From the NCBI RefSeq assembly GCF_040545875.1, contig NZ_JBEPMR010000001.1: 64,000 nucleotides of DNA; one strand, 5' to 3'. Below, piece by piece: positions 57,139 through 64,000 of this stretch (position 1 is the stretch's first letter; each line of letters opens with the position of its first letter). Both the position numbers and the translations under genes were made by a program. A model generated the notes under the pieces. It had not been told where the DNA came from. It did not search any database and was given only the letters and a program-made list of their open reading frames with translations. The DNA comes from Faecalicatena_A orotica. GTDB lineage: Bacteria > Bacillota > Clostridia > Lachnospirales > Lachnospiraceae.

Positions 57139-58018
57139 TACTCATCCCTCTTTTCTCAAAATACAAATCCAATGCTTCTTCCAATATACCCTGTACATCT
57201 TTTGCTGACACATTTGAGAAATATTTGCTATATACTTTTGCTGGGATTTTCACACTTACTGGTTTCTTCGTTTCAGCTGTTTCCACCGGCTTATCTACAC
57301 CAAGTAATTTTTGTATATTTTCCTCTGTGACAGAACCATCTGCCAATCTAAGTTCCTTCGCAATTCCAGTATTCAGCTTCACACAATTCTTCTCCATTGC
57401 TTCTTTCACAATCACTTGTTCATCCTCTGCTAAATAGGATAACTCCACACCAACCACCAGTGCCAGAGCACCATCATCCAGCATTACCTTAAATTCTGGA
57501 ATCAGATTATTACATCTGTTATATCTCGCAATGTTACGTCCAGTCATTCCATAATTTTCCCCAATGGAATCTCTGCTCTTTGACCTGTGGACATCATGTC
57601 CACAAGTCAAAGATGTATCCACACCATTCAGCATTGCAGTCTCTTCCAGAATGTCATTTCTTCTGCCCTGACACATGACTTTCTCATATCTCTCTGTCAA
57701 TACTGCTACCTTTTCTGACGGTAAAAGTTCATCAAAAGACCGCTGTAACATATTGGTCTCTATCACACAAACATAGGCTTCTCTCTCGGTCAAATTATCT
57801 TTGATGATTGCTGGAATTTCTTTGATGCCAGCAATCTTCGCAGCATTCCAACGATTGTGGCCGGATAACATTTCATATCCTCCATCCTTTTTCTGTACAA
57901 TTACCAGAATGAGTATACCATGCTCTCTAACACTCTCCACCATATCATCAAGACGCTTTCCCTCATACAATCGAAACGGATGATTATGAAATAGAATTAC
58001 TTTTTTTACAGAAATCAT
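57131..58018 (-). CDS. ParB/RepB/Spo0J family partition protein
   Basis: 295 residues. The ParB N-terminal nuclease-like domain (RLDDMVESVREHGILILVIVQ, MLSGHNRWNAAKIAGIKEIPAI, VIETNMLQRSF) is followed by a helix-turn-helix (SKSRDSIGENYGMTGRNIARYNRCN) and a C-terminal region. It would bind centromere-like sites and stimulate the ParA encoded upstream. The ATG at 58018 has no good ribosome site. In the same frame, coding-like sequence extends back to an ATG at 58117 but is cut by two TAG codons, so this may be a damaged gene translated poorly. Confidence 0.85.
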   Translation of the reverse strand: MISVKKVILFHNHPFRLYEGKRLDDMVESVREHGILILVIVQKKDGGYEMLSGHNRWNAAKIAGIKEIPAIIKDNLTEREAYVCVIETNMLQRSFDELLPSEKVAVLTERYEKVMCQGRRNDILEETAMLNGVDTSLTCGHDVHRSKSRDSIGENYGMTGRNIARYNRCNNLIPEFKVMLDDGALALVVGVELSYLAEDEQVIVKEAMEKNCVKLNTGIAKELRLADGSVTEENIQKLLGVDKPVETAETKKPVSVKIPAKVYSKYFSNVSAKDVQGILEEALDLYFEKRGMSIV

Positions 58019-58117
58019 CGTCTAACCGAAATCAACCTAATTTGTCATTCCCTCTGGTGGACTAATCAAGTCCACCGCATCCTGAAACATTTTTCTTTTT
58101 GGTGCATTATTTTTCAT
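58019..58117 (-). pseudogene. Upstream in-frame segment of parB with two TAG codons
   Basis: The frame from ATG 58117, overlapping the parA stop by 11 bases, reads MKNNAPKRKMFQDAVDLIS and on to EGMTN, then TAG (58037-58039), VDFG, TAG (58022-58024), T and the parB Met. The sequence looks like an authentic ParB N-terminus and the overlap implies ancestral translational coupling to parA. Both interruptions are amber codons. Confidence 0.6.
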
Positions 58118-58889
58118 CTGCAATCACCTCCTTCGCTAAATTCTGATACATTTTACAAGCCTTTGTTCTCGGTGCATACTCTAATAATGGTTCTCCATAA
58201 TATACAGATTCACCAACCTTTATGTTTCTCGGAATCTTACTATTAAAAATACGGGGTTTCCCATTGAATTGATCTTCTACTTCTTGTGTAATGACTTTAC
58301 AAAGATTGGTTCGCTCTTCACACATAGTCAGAAGAATCCCAGACACCTCTAATCTGGAGTTAATTCGGTTCTTAATTTTCTTAACTGTTCCTAAATAGTC
58401 TTCCAATCCCGTCATTGCCCAAAACTGTGTATCAGCAGCTATTATCAATTCGTCTGCAACAGACAGAGCATTGATTGTTAATGCATTCAATGAAGGGCAT
58501 GTATCAATCAGAATGTAATCATATTCTTTTCTAAATGGTTCCAATATGCATGCCAGAATCTTCTCTGCACCCATTTCTAATCTTGATTTCGCATCCACAG
58601 CAGACAGCATCTGTGATGATGGTATAAAGTCAACTCCATTTCTGTTAATTATGTACTCAGCCGGATTTGGCTGTTCTTCTTTGTCCATTTGGTTCAGCAT
58701 TAGATCTCCAATACTGATTTTCACTGTTTTCATATTCTCCACAACACATTTAGTGATATTAGCAGACCCATCAAAATCCACCATCAAAACATTTTTTCCT
58801 AATTTCTTCAATGAATATGCCAGATTGTAAGTGGAGACGGACTTGCCGACTCCACCTTTCATGGCACCCAGTACGATAATCTTTGCCAT
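58107..58889 (-). CDS. ParA family partition ATPase
   Basis: 260 residues from the ATG at 58889 with AAGGGGAG upstream. The deviant Walker A motif MKGGVGKSVSTYNLAYSLKKLGKNVLMVDFD, the switch YDYILIDTCPSLNALTINAL and the later KIPRNIKVGESVYYGEPLLEYAP are diagnostic of ParA/Soj. It forms the ATP-driven half of the partition system with ParB, supporting a plasmid-like or excised circular phase of the element. A SymE-like gene ends 3 bases upstream. Confidence 0.92.
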   Translation of the reverse strand: MAKIIVLGAMKGGVGKSVSTYNLAYSLKKLGKNVLMVDFDGSANITKCVVENMKTVKISIGDLMLNQMDKEEQPNPAEYIINRNGVDFIPSSQMLSAVDAKSRLEMGAEKILACILEPFRKEYDYILIDTCPSLNALTINALSVADELIIAADTQFWAMTGLEDYLGTVKKIKNRINSRLEVSGILLTMCEERTNLCKVITQEVEDQFNGKPRIFNSKIPRNIKVGESVYYGEPLLEYAPRTKACKMYQNLAKEVIADEK

Positions 58890-58891
58890 AA

Positions 58892-59155
58892 TTACTTTCT
58901 CCCCTTCTTGCCAAAACATTTACAATCTTCTGCTACTATCATGCACTGTCCACACGGGGTATGGTATTCCACCATTTCCGGTTCTCTCGGAGTGATAATC
59001 AACTTCCCATTCTCACATTCCACCTGAATCAGACCACAGACATCAAAACCAGTTTCTTTCAACCAATCTCCTTTAATGATAATAGATGGTGTTCTTTTAT
59101 AGTTGTATCCGCTTGCCTCATATACTTTCATTTTTCTGAATTTCTTAAATGCCAT
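58892..59155 (-). CDS. SymE-like toxin-family protein
   Basis: 87 residues. KVYEASGYNYKRTPSIIIKGDWLKETGFDVCGLIQVECENGKLIITPR matches the SymE/AbrB-fold pattern (basic strand, P-x-I-x-(L/I)-KG-x-WL, GF, G-x-L-x-IT). E. coli SymE is an SOS-induced RNA endonuclease-type toxin controlled by the antisense RNA SymR and lies beside hsd genes. A C-terminal Cys cluster (CGQC, CKC) is additional. Here it leads the parA-parB transcript. I saw no clear antisense RNA, so a regulatory rather than toxic role is possible. Confidence 0.7.
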   Translation of the reverse strand: MAFKKFRKMKVYEASGYNYKRTPSIIIKGDWLKETGFDVCGLIQVECENGKLIITPREPEMVEYHTPCGQCMIVAEDCKCFGKKGRK

Positions 59156-59270
59156 AATATTGCCTCCTTAGATTTGCCTTATTTTAGATTAGAATTACAG
59201 ACCTTGTATTGAATACAGAATCATCCAAGAATTTGTGTTATCAGCCCAACGGCACTACCTCCCTTACACG

Positions 59271-59311
59271 AAAAAAAGAACTGCCAACACTTCATCGTGT
59301 TAACAGTTCTT
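59271..59311 (-). terminator. Intrinsic terminator upstream of symE, minus strand
   Basis: AAGAACTG (59276-59283) pairs with CAGTTCTT (59304-59311), with an inner AACAC/GTGTT stem. On the minus strand it runs into seven T residues (59271-59277). It ends the RhuM/AbiH transcript. The remaining bases between 59156 and 59544 hold no gene that I can support. Confidence 0.85.
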
Positions 59312-59544
59312 CTGTAAGTTCGGTTTATTATGTTTTATTTTTCTTCGTTCTTATTCCTATGGTAATCTTCCATATTGATGCTTAAGTCTACGTAAGAATC
59401 GGGCTTAGATTTTCGGTTGCTCAAGAGACACACAGTCTCGACATGATTGTCATTGTCCAAACTTATATGTACACTGTCTCCTTAAAATTATTCTTTAATT
59501 TTGTCATTTACATAAGTGCATATTTTCCCTATCAATTATTACCT

Positions 59545-60534
59545 TTACTTCATTGTGTTGTGGATATTTTTAATGTTTTCCAAATACTCCTCTTCAACCG
59601 GCGACAAGTTCTGTACCTGATATTTTCTATATTCTTTTGTTGCTTTCTCAATTGCCTGTGCATGACTAATCGTTCCGGCTCCCTGTAACACCTTTTCACC
59701 TGTAGTTTTTAAAACATTATCAAGATGCTCCACGTAATCTGCCATATACATAGGATTATGACGCATAGCCTGAATCTCGGCAAAATCAAAGTATCCCGAT
59801 ACGATATTATTTAAAATTTTTAATTCCTCATCATTAAGATAATTCTTTGCAATACTAATATCTTTTAATGCCGGAAAATCACCCGAAAAGCTTTTTAATC
59901 CCATAAAAGGCTGATCGGCATCCACACGCTCATATATTACTTCCGCTGCTGTATGTCCATGCGCTGCATAGTGTAACTTGTTTTGCACCATTTTAAAGAA
60001 TGCAATGGATTCACTACTCTTGGGATTATAATCAACACTTGTCGCATACAAATCGAGCACTTGACGATACATAACCTTTTCAGACGATCGGATATCCCGT
60101 ATGCGGTCTAATAACTCTTTCCAGTAGTTTCCACCACCCAGTTTTTTCAACCGCTCATCATCCATTGTAAAGCCTTTTACCATATATTCTTTTAATCGTT
60201 CGGTAGCCCACCGCCGAAAATTTGTGGCGATTTTGGATTTTACTCTATATCCAAGGGATATAATCATATCAAGATTATAATATGGCCGTTCTCTTGATAC
60301 CTCACGATTTCCTTCTTTTCTAACCTGTCGGAATTTCCGACAGGTTGAACTTTCATTAAGTTCTCCCTCTTCATAAATATGCTTTATATGCTCTACTATA
60401 TTAGTTCTTGATGTCTGGAATAAATCAGCCATTTGCTGCTGTGTCAACCATACTGTTTCATCCTGAATTTTAACTTCTATGTTTGTCAAACCATCTTCAG
60501 TCTGATATATCAGAATTTCCCCATAATTATCCAA
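59545..60534 (-). CDS. RhuM family protein
   Basis: 329 residues, starting at TTG 60534 with GGAGG nine bases upstream. N-terminal winged helix (TVWLTQQQMADLFQTSRTNIVEHIKHIYEEGEL), the YYNLDMIISLGYRVKSKIATNFRRWATERLKEY core, and the C-terminal LHYAAHGHTAAEVIYERVDA and Fic/DOC-like helices follow the family in order. RhuM is named from a Salmonella pathogenicity island; its function is unknown, but homologs recur in defence and R-M islands. Two decayed copies occur elsewhere in this window. It looks complete. Confidence 0.88.
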   Translation of the reverse strand: MDNYGEILIYQTEDGLTNIEVKIQDETVWLTQQQMADLFQTSRTNIVEHIKHIYEEGELNESSTCRKFRQVRKEGNREVSRERPYYNLDMIISLGYRVKSKIATNFRRWATERLKEYMVKGFTMDDERLKKLGGGNYWKELLDRIRDIRSSEKVMYRQVLDLYATSVDYNPKSSESIAFFKMVQNKLHYAAHGHTAAEVIYERVDADQPFMGLKSFSGDFPALKDISIAKNYLNDEELKILNNIVSGYFDFAEIQAMRHNPMYMADYVEHLDNVLKTTGEKVLQGAGTISHAQAIEKATKEYRKYQVQNLSPVEEEYLENIKNIHNTMK

Positions 60535-60583
60535 TTACACTGTCCTCCCTTATTTTTTAATGTACACCCGCTATAATTCATAT

Positions 60584-61735
60584 TTATTTTTGCTGTTTAA
60601 ATATTATTGTGGGATTTTTCCCATGTACTCTTTCTATTAATTCATCTTGTTTTATGACTTTAACTAAGTTTGCAATCTGACTCGCCATAGTCTCTTGATT
60701 ATAATAGAAAATAGTTGTTGTCGTATCTGGAGCAAGAATTAGTTCTTTTAAAATATCTTTATCGGTAACATCTAAGGAATGACCTATTATGTATAAATTG
60801 TTTTGTATCGGATTTCCTTTTGCAAATCTAATACTATTATCCGCAATAAGACTTACCCAATCTTTATATTCGCTCCCGGTTTTCTTGTAAATACGCTGAA
60901 AGAATTTTTTAAACTGTATAAAATCTACATTGACGTTCTTTTCATCTCCCTTTAAATACTCATCTATTCCAACTACCATATTACAAGATTCAACATCACT
61001 ATCCTTTTTAGCTTCACCATGAATATAACTAACATTCATATCTTCTCTATACATTCTCTGAAATGTATTCGTATAATTAAACGATAAAACATTATTTAAT
61101 TGTGGAGCCAATTCTTCTATGTCTGGCAATTTATTTGTAATGTCTTTTTTGTTAATATACACAACAAGATAAATTTCCAAACATCTTATAAGTCTCTTTA
61201 AATCAAGCAGTAAATCCTTTTTTATTTTTGCTATGTACTCTCGACTGAAAATATACTTACCCGAACTCACACTTCTTTTACAAGATTGAAGAAATGATTT
61301 TATCCTTTCTGTTACTTCCCCACCAATTTCTATTGTCCCTTTTTCAACTTTTACATTTCCATAAACAGTCTTTTTTATGTCATCAAAGTCTTTCACAATT
61401 TCTGAAATTTCGCTTTCAAAATCAATCCAACCATCTTTTCCTTCTACCTTTCGACTTTCATATACGTTAAAGAAGTACTGTATCCACATATTATTTTCTA
61501 CAAGGTCTTTAATCTCTTTAAAAATATCAGGGTTTTTATCACTTAAATTTCCTAATTCTTCTACAATAGGTTTTTCTTCCTCGGAAGCCTTCTCCCATTC
61601 TTCCTTAAAAGTTTTTTTATTTAACCCTATCTCCTTACATCTTTCAAATACTTCTACAAACTTCAAAAAATGCTCATATTTAGTTGGTAAACCGTGAGCT
61701 ATATCAAATCCATTTCCAAGAACAAGTATATTCAT
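60584..61735 (-). CDS. AbiH family abortive-infection protein
   Basis: 383 residues; AGGAGAAGATGT precedes the ATG. The N-terminus NILVLGNGFDIAHGLPTKYEHFLKF, the central VLSFNYTNTFQRMY and SYIHGEA, and the late NLYIIGHSLDVTDKDILKELI are the hallmarks of AbiH, known from a lactococcal phage-resistance plasmid and related in fold to SIR2-like NAD-binding proteins. It would be expected to trigger cell death or dormancy on infection; the trigger is unknown. It lies between RhuM and the recombinase, on the same strand. Confidence 0.9.
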   Translation of the reverse strand: MNILVLGNGFDIAHGLPTKYEHFLKFVEVFERCKEIGLNKKTFKEEWEKASEEEKPIVEELGNLSDKNPDIFKEIKDLVENNMWIQYFFNVYESRKVEGKDGWIDFESEISEIVKDFDDIKKTVYGNVKVEKGTIEIGGEVTERIKSFLQSCKRSVSSGKYIFSREYIAKIKKDLLLDLKRLIRCLEIYLVVYINKKDITNKLPDIEELAPQLNNVLSFNYTNTFQRMYREDMNVSYIHGEAKKDSDVESCNMVVGIDEYLKGDEKNVNVDFIQFKKFFQRIYKKTGSEYKDWVSLIADNSIRFAKGNPIQNNLYIIGHSLDVTDKDILKELILAPDTTTTIFYYNQETMASQIANLVKVIKQDELIERVHGKNPTIIFKQQK

Positions 61736-61833
61736 ACATCTTCTCCTGTCGTAATCTTTATAGATTAATTCTACATCATTATATATCAGTTTTTACGAAT
61801 ATTGAAGCATTTACAAAATGGGCCTAAAATAAG

Positions 61834-63783
61834 TTAGCTAATCATCTTAAACTCCCTCAAAGCTTCCTCAATCAGCCTTTCCTTATCCACTGGACACTTC
61901 AGTTTCTTCGCATCCTCTGACTTCGCTTTATTATAATTCTCCCTCTCTACAATCCCATGCTTTTCCTTAACCTGAGCAATATACAGTGAAGAAACCTTCA
62001 CACCATGTTTCTCAAAAATATAATCCCTAATCTCCTGATAAGTTGCTTTCGCTTCTGAAGCAGTTAAATCCAGTTCATCCATCTTCAATTCCACTTCAAT
62101 ATGTTTGTTCGTTTTAAGTTTGGAAAGCAAGACGGCGGTTTCAACGGTAGTACCGTTTTCCCACAAAAGTTTCCTTATCTCCCGTCCGTCACGATAAATC
62201 GGAAAATTGAACTCTATCGACTTCAAAACCCTATCCGATGTACCGTTGGGGTATATCTGGATTTCTTTAATCAGATAGGAAACAAGGCTTTTCTTTTCCT
62301 CGTCACTTATTATAGCATAAAGCTTGTTAAAGTTCTCCATAATTCTGTAAACATTCTCAAGTGTGATTGCTTCCATTTCAATAGAATTTCTTCGCAATTT
62401 TGCATCTTCAACTAGTTCTTCCAACTCTACTATGGTATCATATAACCCATCCAGTCTGATTGTCATATCGTGAATTTTTCGCTCTCGATATTTTGCATCA
62501 ACAGGAAGATTGTCAATTTCCCGTTCCAGACGGGCTTTGTTCAAATCAACCTCTTTCAGCTTACTTTCATAATTTGCAAGCTCTTTATCTATTTTTCTCG
62601 TATCGGTCTGAACACCAAATCTTTTTTTGATTTCTTTTGCCAAACTCTTATCACTTACCAACTCTCTAATTGCTTCAATGACAAGCGGCTCAATATCAGT
62701 TTTTCTTAATGATGCCTTATACTCGCAATAATGACCACGTTCCTGCTTATTTCTGCCACAAATATAATAGTATACTTCTTTGTATGTGCCGTCCTTATTT
62801 GTCCAAGCGTGTTTATTAGTATACATTGAGCTTCCACAAAGAGGGCATTTCAACACACCCGTTAAGAGGTGTGACCTATCCTTACCTATTTTGGACGGTT
62901 GCTTTATTCCTGTGGCTACACGCTTATCGTGAACTCTTTTCCATAATTCCTCACTGACAATGCCTTCGTGTTGTCCGTCCTCTAATATATAATCTTCAGC
63001 GTGTACCTGCTTATATTCATTTTTCGTGCCTTTCACTTTTTCTTTTGTTCTTCTCCCATAAGCGATTTTACCACAATAGACAGGATTATCTAATATCTGC
63101 CTTACCAGATGTCCACTCCAATTTTCCAGAGTGCCATTCTGCCGAGGTATTTTCTTTATTCCCTGCAAATTAAGATATTTAGCAATACCACCATAACCTA
63201 TATCCGAGCCTGCAAATTTCTCAAATATAATGCGGATAGCCGCCGCTTCGCTTTCTTCTATTAAAAGCTGATTATCTTTCAAATAATATCCATACGGAGC
63301 AAATCCGCCATTCCAGCCGCCTTGTCTTGCTTTTTCTCTGCGACCATTCATCGTCTGCTCAATAATGTTCTCTCTTTCGATTTCCGCAACAGCAGACAAG
63401 ACAGATATTAACAGTTTACCGCTTGTCTGTGATGAGTCAATCCCTTCTTCAATGCAAATCAGGTTTACACCGTAAGACTGCACATACTCTAATGAATTTA
63501 ATATGTCTGCTGCATTTCTGCCAAATCGAGAAAGTTTATATACCAGAATATAATCTATTTCCAATCCATTCCCAATATCCGAAAGCATCTTCTTAAATGC
63601 AGGGCGACCCTCAATAGATTTTCCCGACTTTCCTGCGTCCTCGTAAATGCCAACAATCTCCATTTCTTCTCGGTCTGCAAATCGTTTTAATCCATTTTTC
63701 TGACCCTCAAGACTATATCCGTCCACCTGCATTTCTGTACTAACTCTTGGATACAGAACACACTTTTTCCCTTCTCTGTTCAT
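61834..63783 (-). CDS. Large serine recombinase (integrase)
   Basis: 649 residues with GGAGGTGC before the ATG. The resolvase catalytic domain begins CVLYPRVSTEMQVDGYSLEGQ with nucleophile S15, followed by LVYKLSRFGRNAADIL and the AEIERENIIEQTMNGR helix. A recombinase domain (GGFAPYGYY..., ILDNPVYCGKIAYGRR), a zinc ribbon (LKCPLCGSSMY ... C ... HYCEYK) and a coiled coil complete it. Such enzymes integrate and excise mobile elements at att sites. It is the likely integrase of the defence-carrying element; no att site is identifiable from one end alone. Confidence 0.95.
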   Translation of the reverse strand: MNREGKKCVLYPRVSTEMQVDGYSLEGQKNGLKRFADREEMEIVGIYEDAGKSGKSIEGRPAFKKMLSDIGNGLEIDYILVYKLSRFGRNAADILNSLEYVQSYGVNLICIEEGIDSSQTSGKLLISVLSAVAEIERENIIEQTMNGRREKARQGGWNGGFAPYGYYLKDNQLLIEESEAAAIRIIFEKFAGSDIGYGGIAKYLNLQGIKKIPRQNGTLENWSGHLVRQILDNPVYCGKIAYGRRTKEKVKGTKNEYKQVHAEDYILEDGQHEGIVSEELWKRVHDKRVATGIKQPSKIGKDRSHLLTGVLKCPLCGSSMYTNKHAWTNKDGTYKEVYYYICGRNKQERGHYCEYKASLRKTDIEPLVIEAIRELVSDKSLAKEIKKRFGVQTDTRKIDKELANYESKLKEVDLNKARLEREIDNLPVDAKYRERKIHDMTIRLDGLYDTIVELEELVEDAKLRRNSIEMEAITLENVYRIMENFNKLYAIISDEEKKSLVSYLIKEIQIYPNGTSDRVLKSIEFNFPIYRDGREIRKLLWENGTTVETAVLLSKLKTNKHIEVELKMDELDLTASEAKATYQEIRDYIFEKHGVKVSSLYIAQVKEKHGIVERENYNKAKSEDAKKLKCPVDKERLIEEALREFKMIS

Positions 63784-63837
63784 ATTGCACCTCCATAATA
63801 AATATAGGAAAATGTTTCTATGTAAGGTTGCGTATTC

Positions 63838-63990
63838 CTACGCAACATAATCTAATTCCTGCAAAACCGACTGTCCATATTTCTCTACGATTTGCACCAT
63901 CACATTCATAAATTTATCAAATCGTTCTTCCTCGCTATGCTTTTGTTCAGGTTGGTAATCTGCACCATTAGATACTTTTACATCTTCCAT
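63838..63990 (-). CDS. Small ORF upstream of the recombinase (50 aa)
   Basis: ATG at 63990 to TAG at 63838; acidic-helical sequence (EERFDKFMNVMVQIVEKYGQSVLQELDY). A perfect hairpin GTTGCGTA/TACGCAAC (63827-63846) overlaps the stop codon. The frame may begin outside the window. Small proteins of this type commonly precede serine recombinases in clostridial elements; function unknown. Confidence 0.55.
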   Translation of the reverse strand: MEDVKVSNGADYQPEQKHSEEERFDKFMNVMVQIVEKYGQSVLQELDYVA

Positions 63991-64000
63991 TTGCTTACCT

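Overview
The window looks like a chromosomal segment of a gut-type clostridium, most probably Lachnospiraceae (Bacillota). The reasons are strong AGGAGG-type ribosome sites, TTGACA/TATAAT promoters, Clostridia-style protein families and large serine recombinases. By eye the base composition splits. About 1-29.5 kb is moderately GC-rich metabolic chromosome. About 30.4-64 kb is AT-richer, mosaic and full of broken genes, defence genes and mobile-element genes. No tRNA, rRNA or CRISPR array was seen.

Left half. A DegV tail is followed by a purine operon (two adenine deaminase paralogs and an NCS2 permease) behind a leader carrying a structured terminator. Next come a TetR gene with two small membrane proteins, then a second TetR with a DUF1330/metallo-beta-lactamase operon sharing one operator sequence. 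A von Willebrand A protein, a prenyltransferase-like protein with an AraC regulator, a soluble SnoaL-PAS-hybrid histidine kinase, IMP dehydrogenase, a dicarboxylate/amino-acid symporter and two orphan membrane or anchored proteins follow. The half ends with a polyol/sugar catabolic operon (FGGY kinase, zinc dehydrogenase, two tandem mannitol-phosphate-dehydrogenase-like proteins) controlled by a ROK repressor, with a divergent UlaG-like hydrolase.

Middle (30.4-45.7 kb). A patchwork holds MazG-like, flavodoxin-like, MarR-controlled hydrolase and beta-lactamase-fold genes. It then becomes a graveyard: an HNH endonuclease pseudogene, two RhuM remnants, an IS4-type transposase tail, and a decayed phage replication module. 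That module contains a P4-type primase, DUF2800, DUF2815 and a family-A DNA polymerase, most of them with stops or frameshifts.

Right (45.8-64 kb). A defence and mobility island is dominated by one long minus-strand operon: NACHT NTPase, small HTH protein, hsdM, hsdS, a 206-aa accessory protein and hsdR. The hsdS gene is the most striking object here. It encodes three target-recognition units instead of two. An 8-copy tetranucleotide tract lies exactly between unit 2 and unit 3, and stop codons lie immediately after the tract in both other frames. Copy-number slippage would therefore toggle between a 601-residue three-unit protein and a canonical-size two-unit protein of about 406-410 residues. 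A separate 12-bp in-frame repeat encodes (IAEL)2, recalling the spacer-setting repeats of EcoR124-type enzymes. Beyond it lie ParA/ParB partition genes, a SymE-like toxin, an intact RhuM protein, an AbiH-family phage-resistance protein and a large serine recombinase, probably the integrase of the element.
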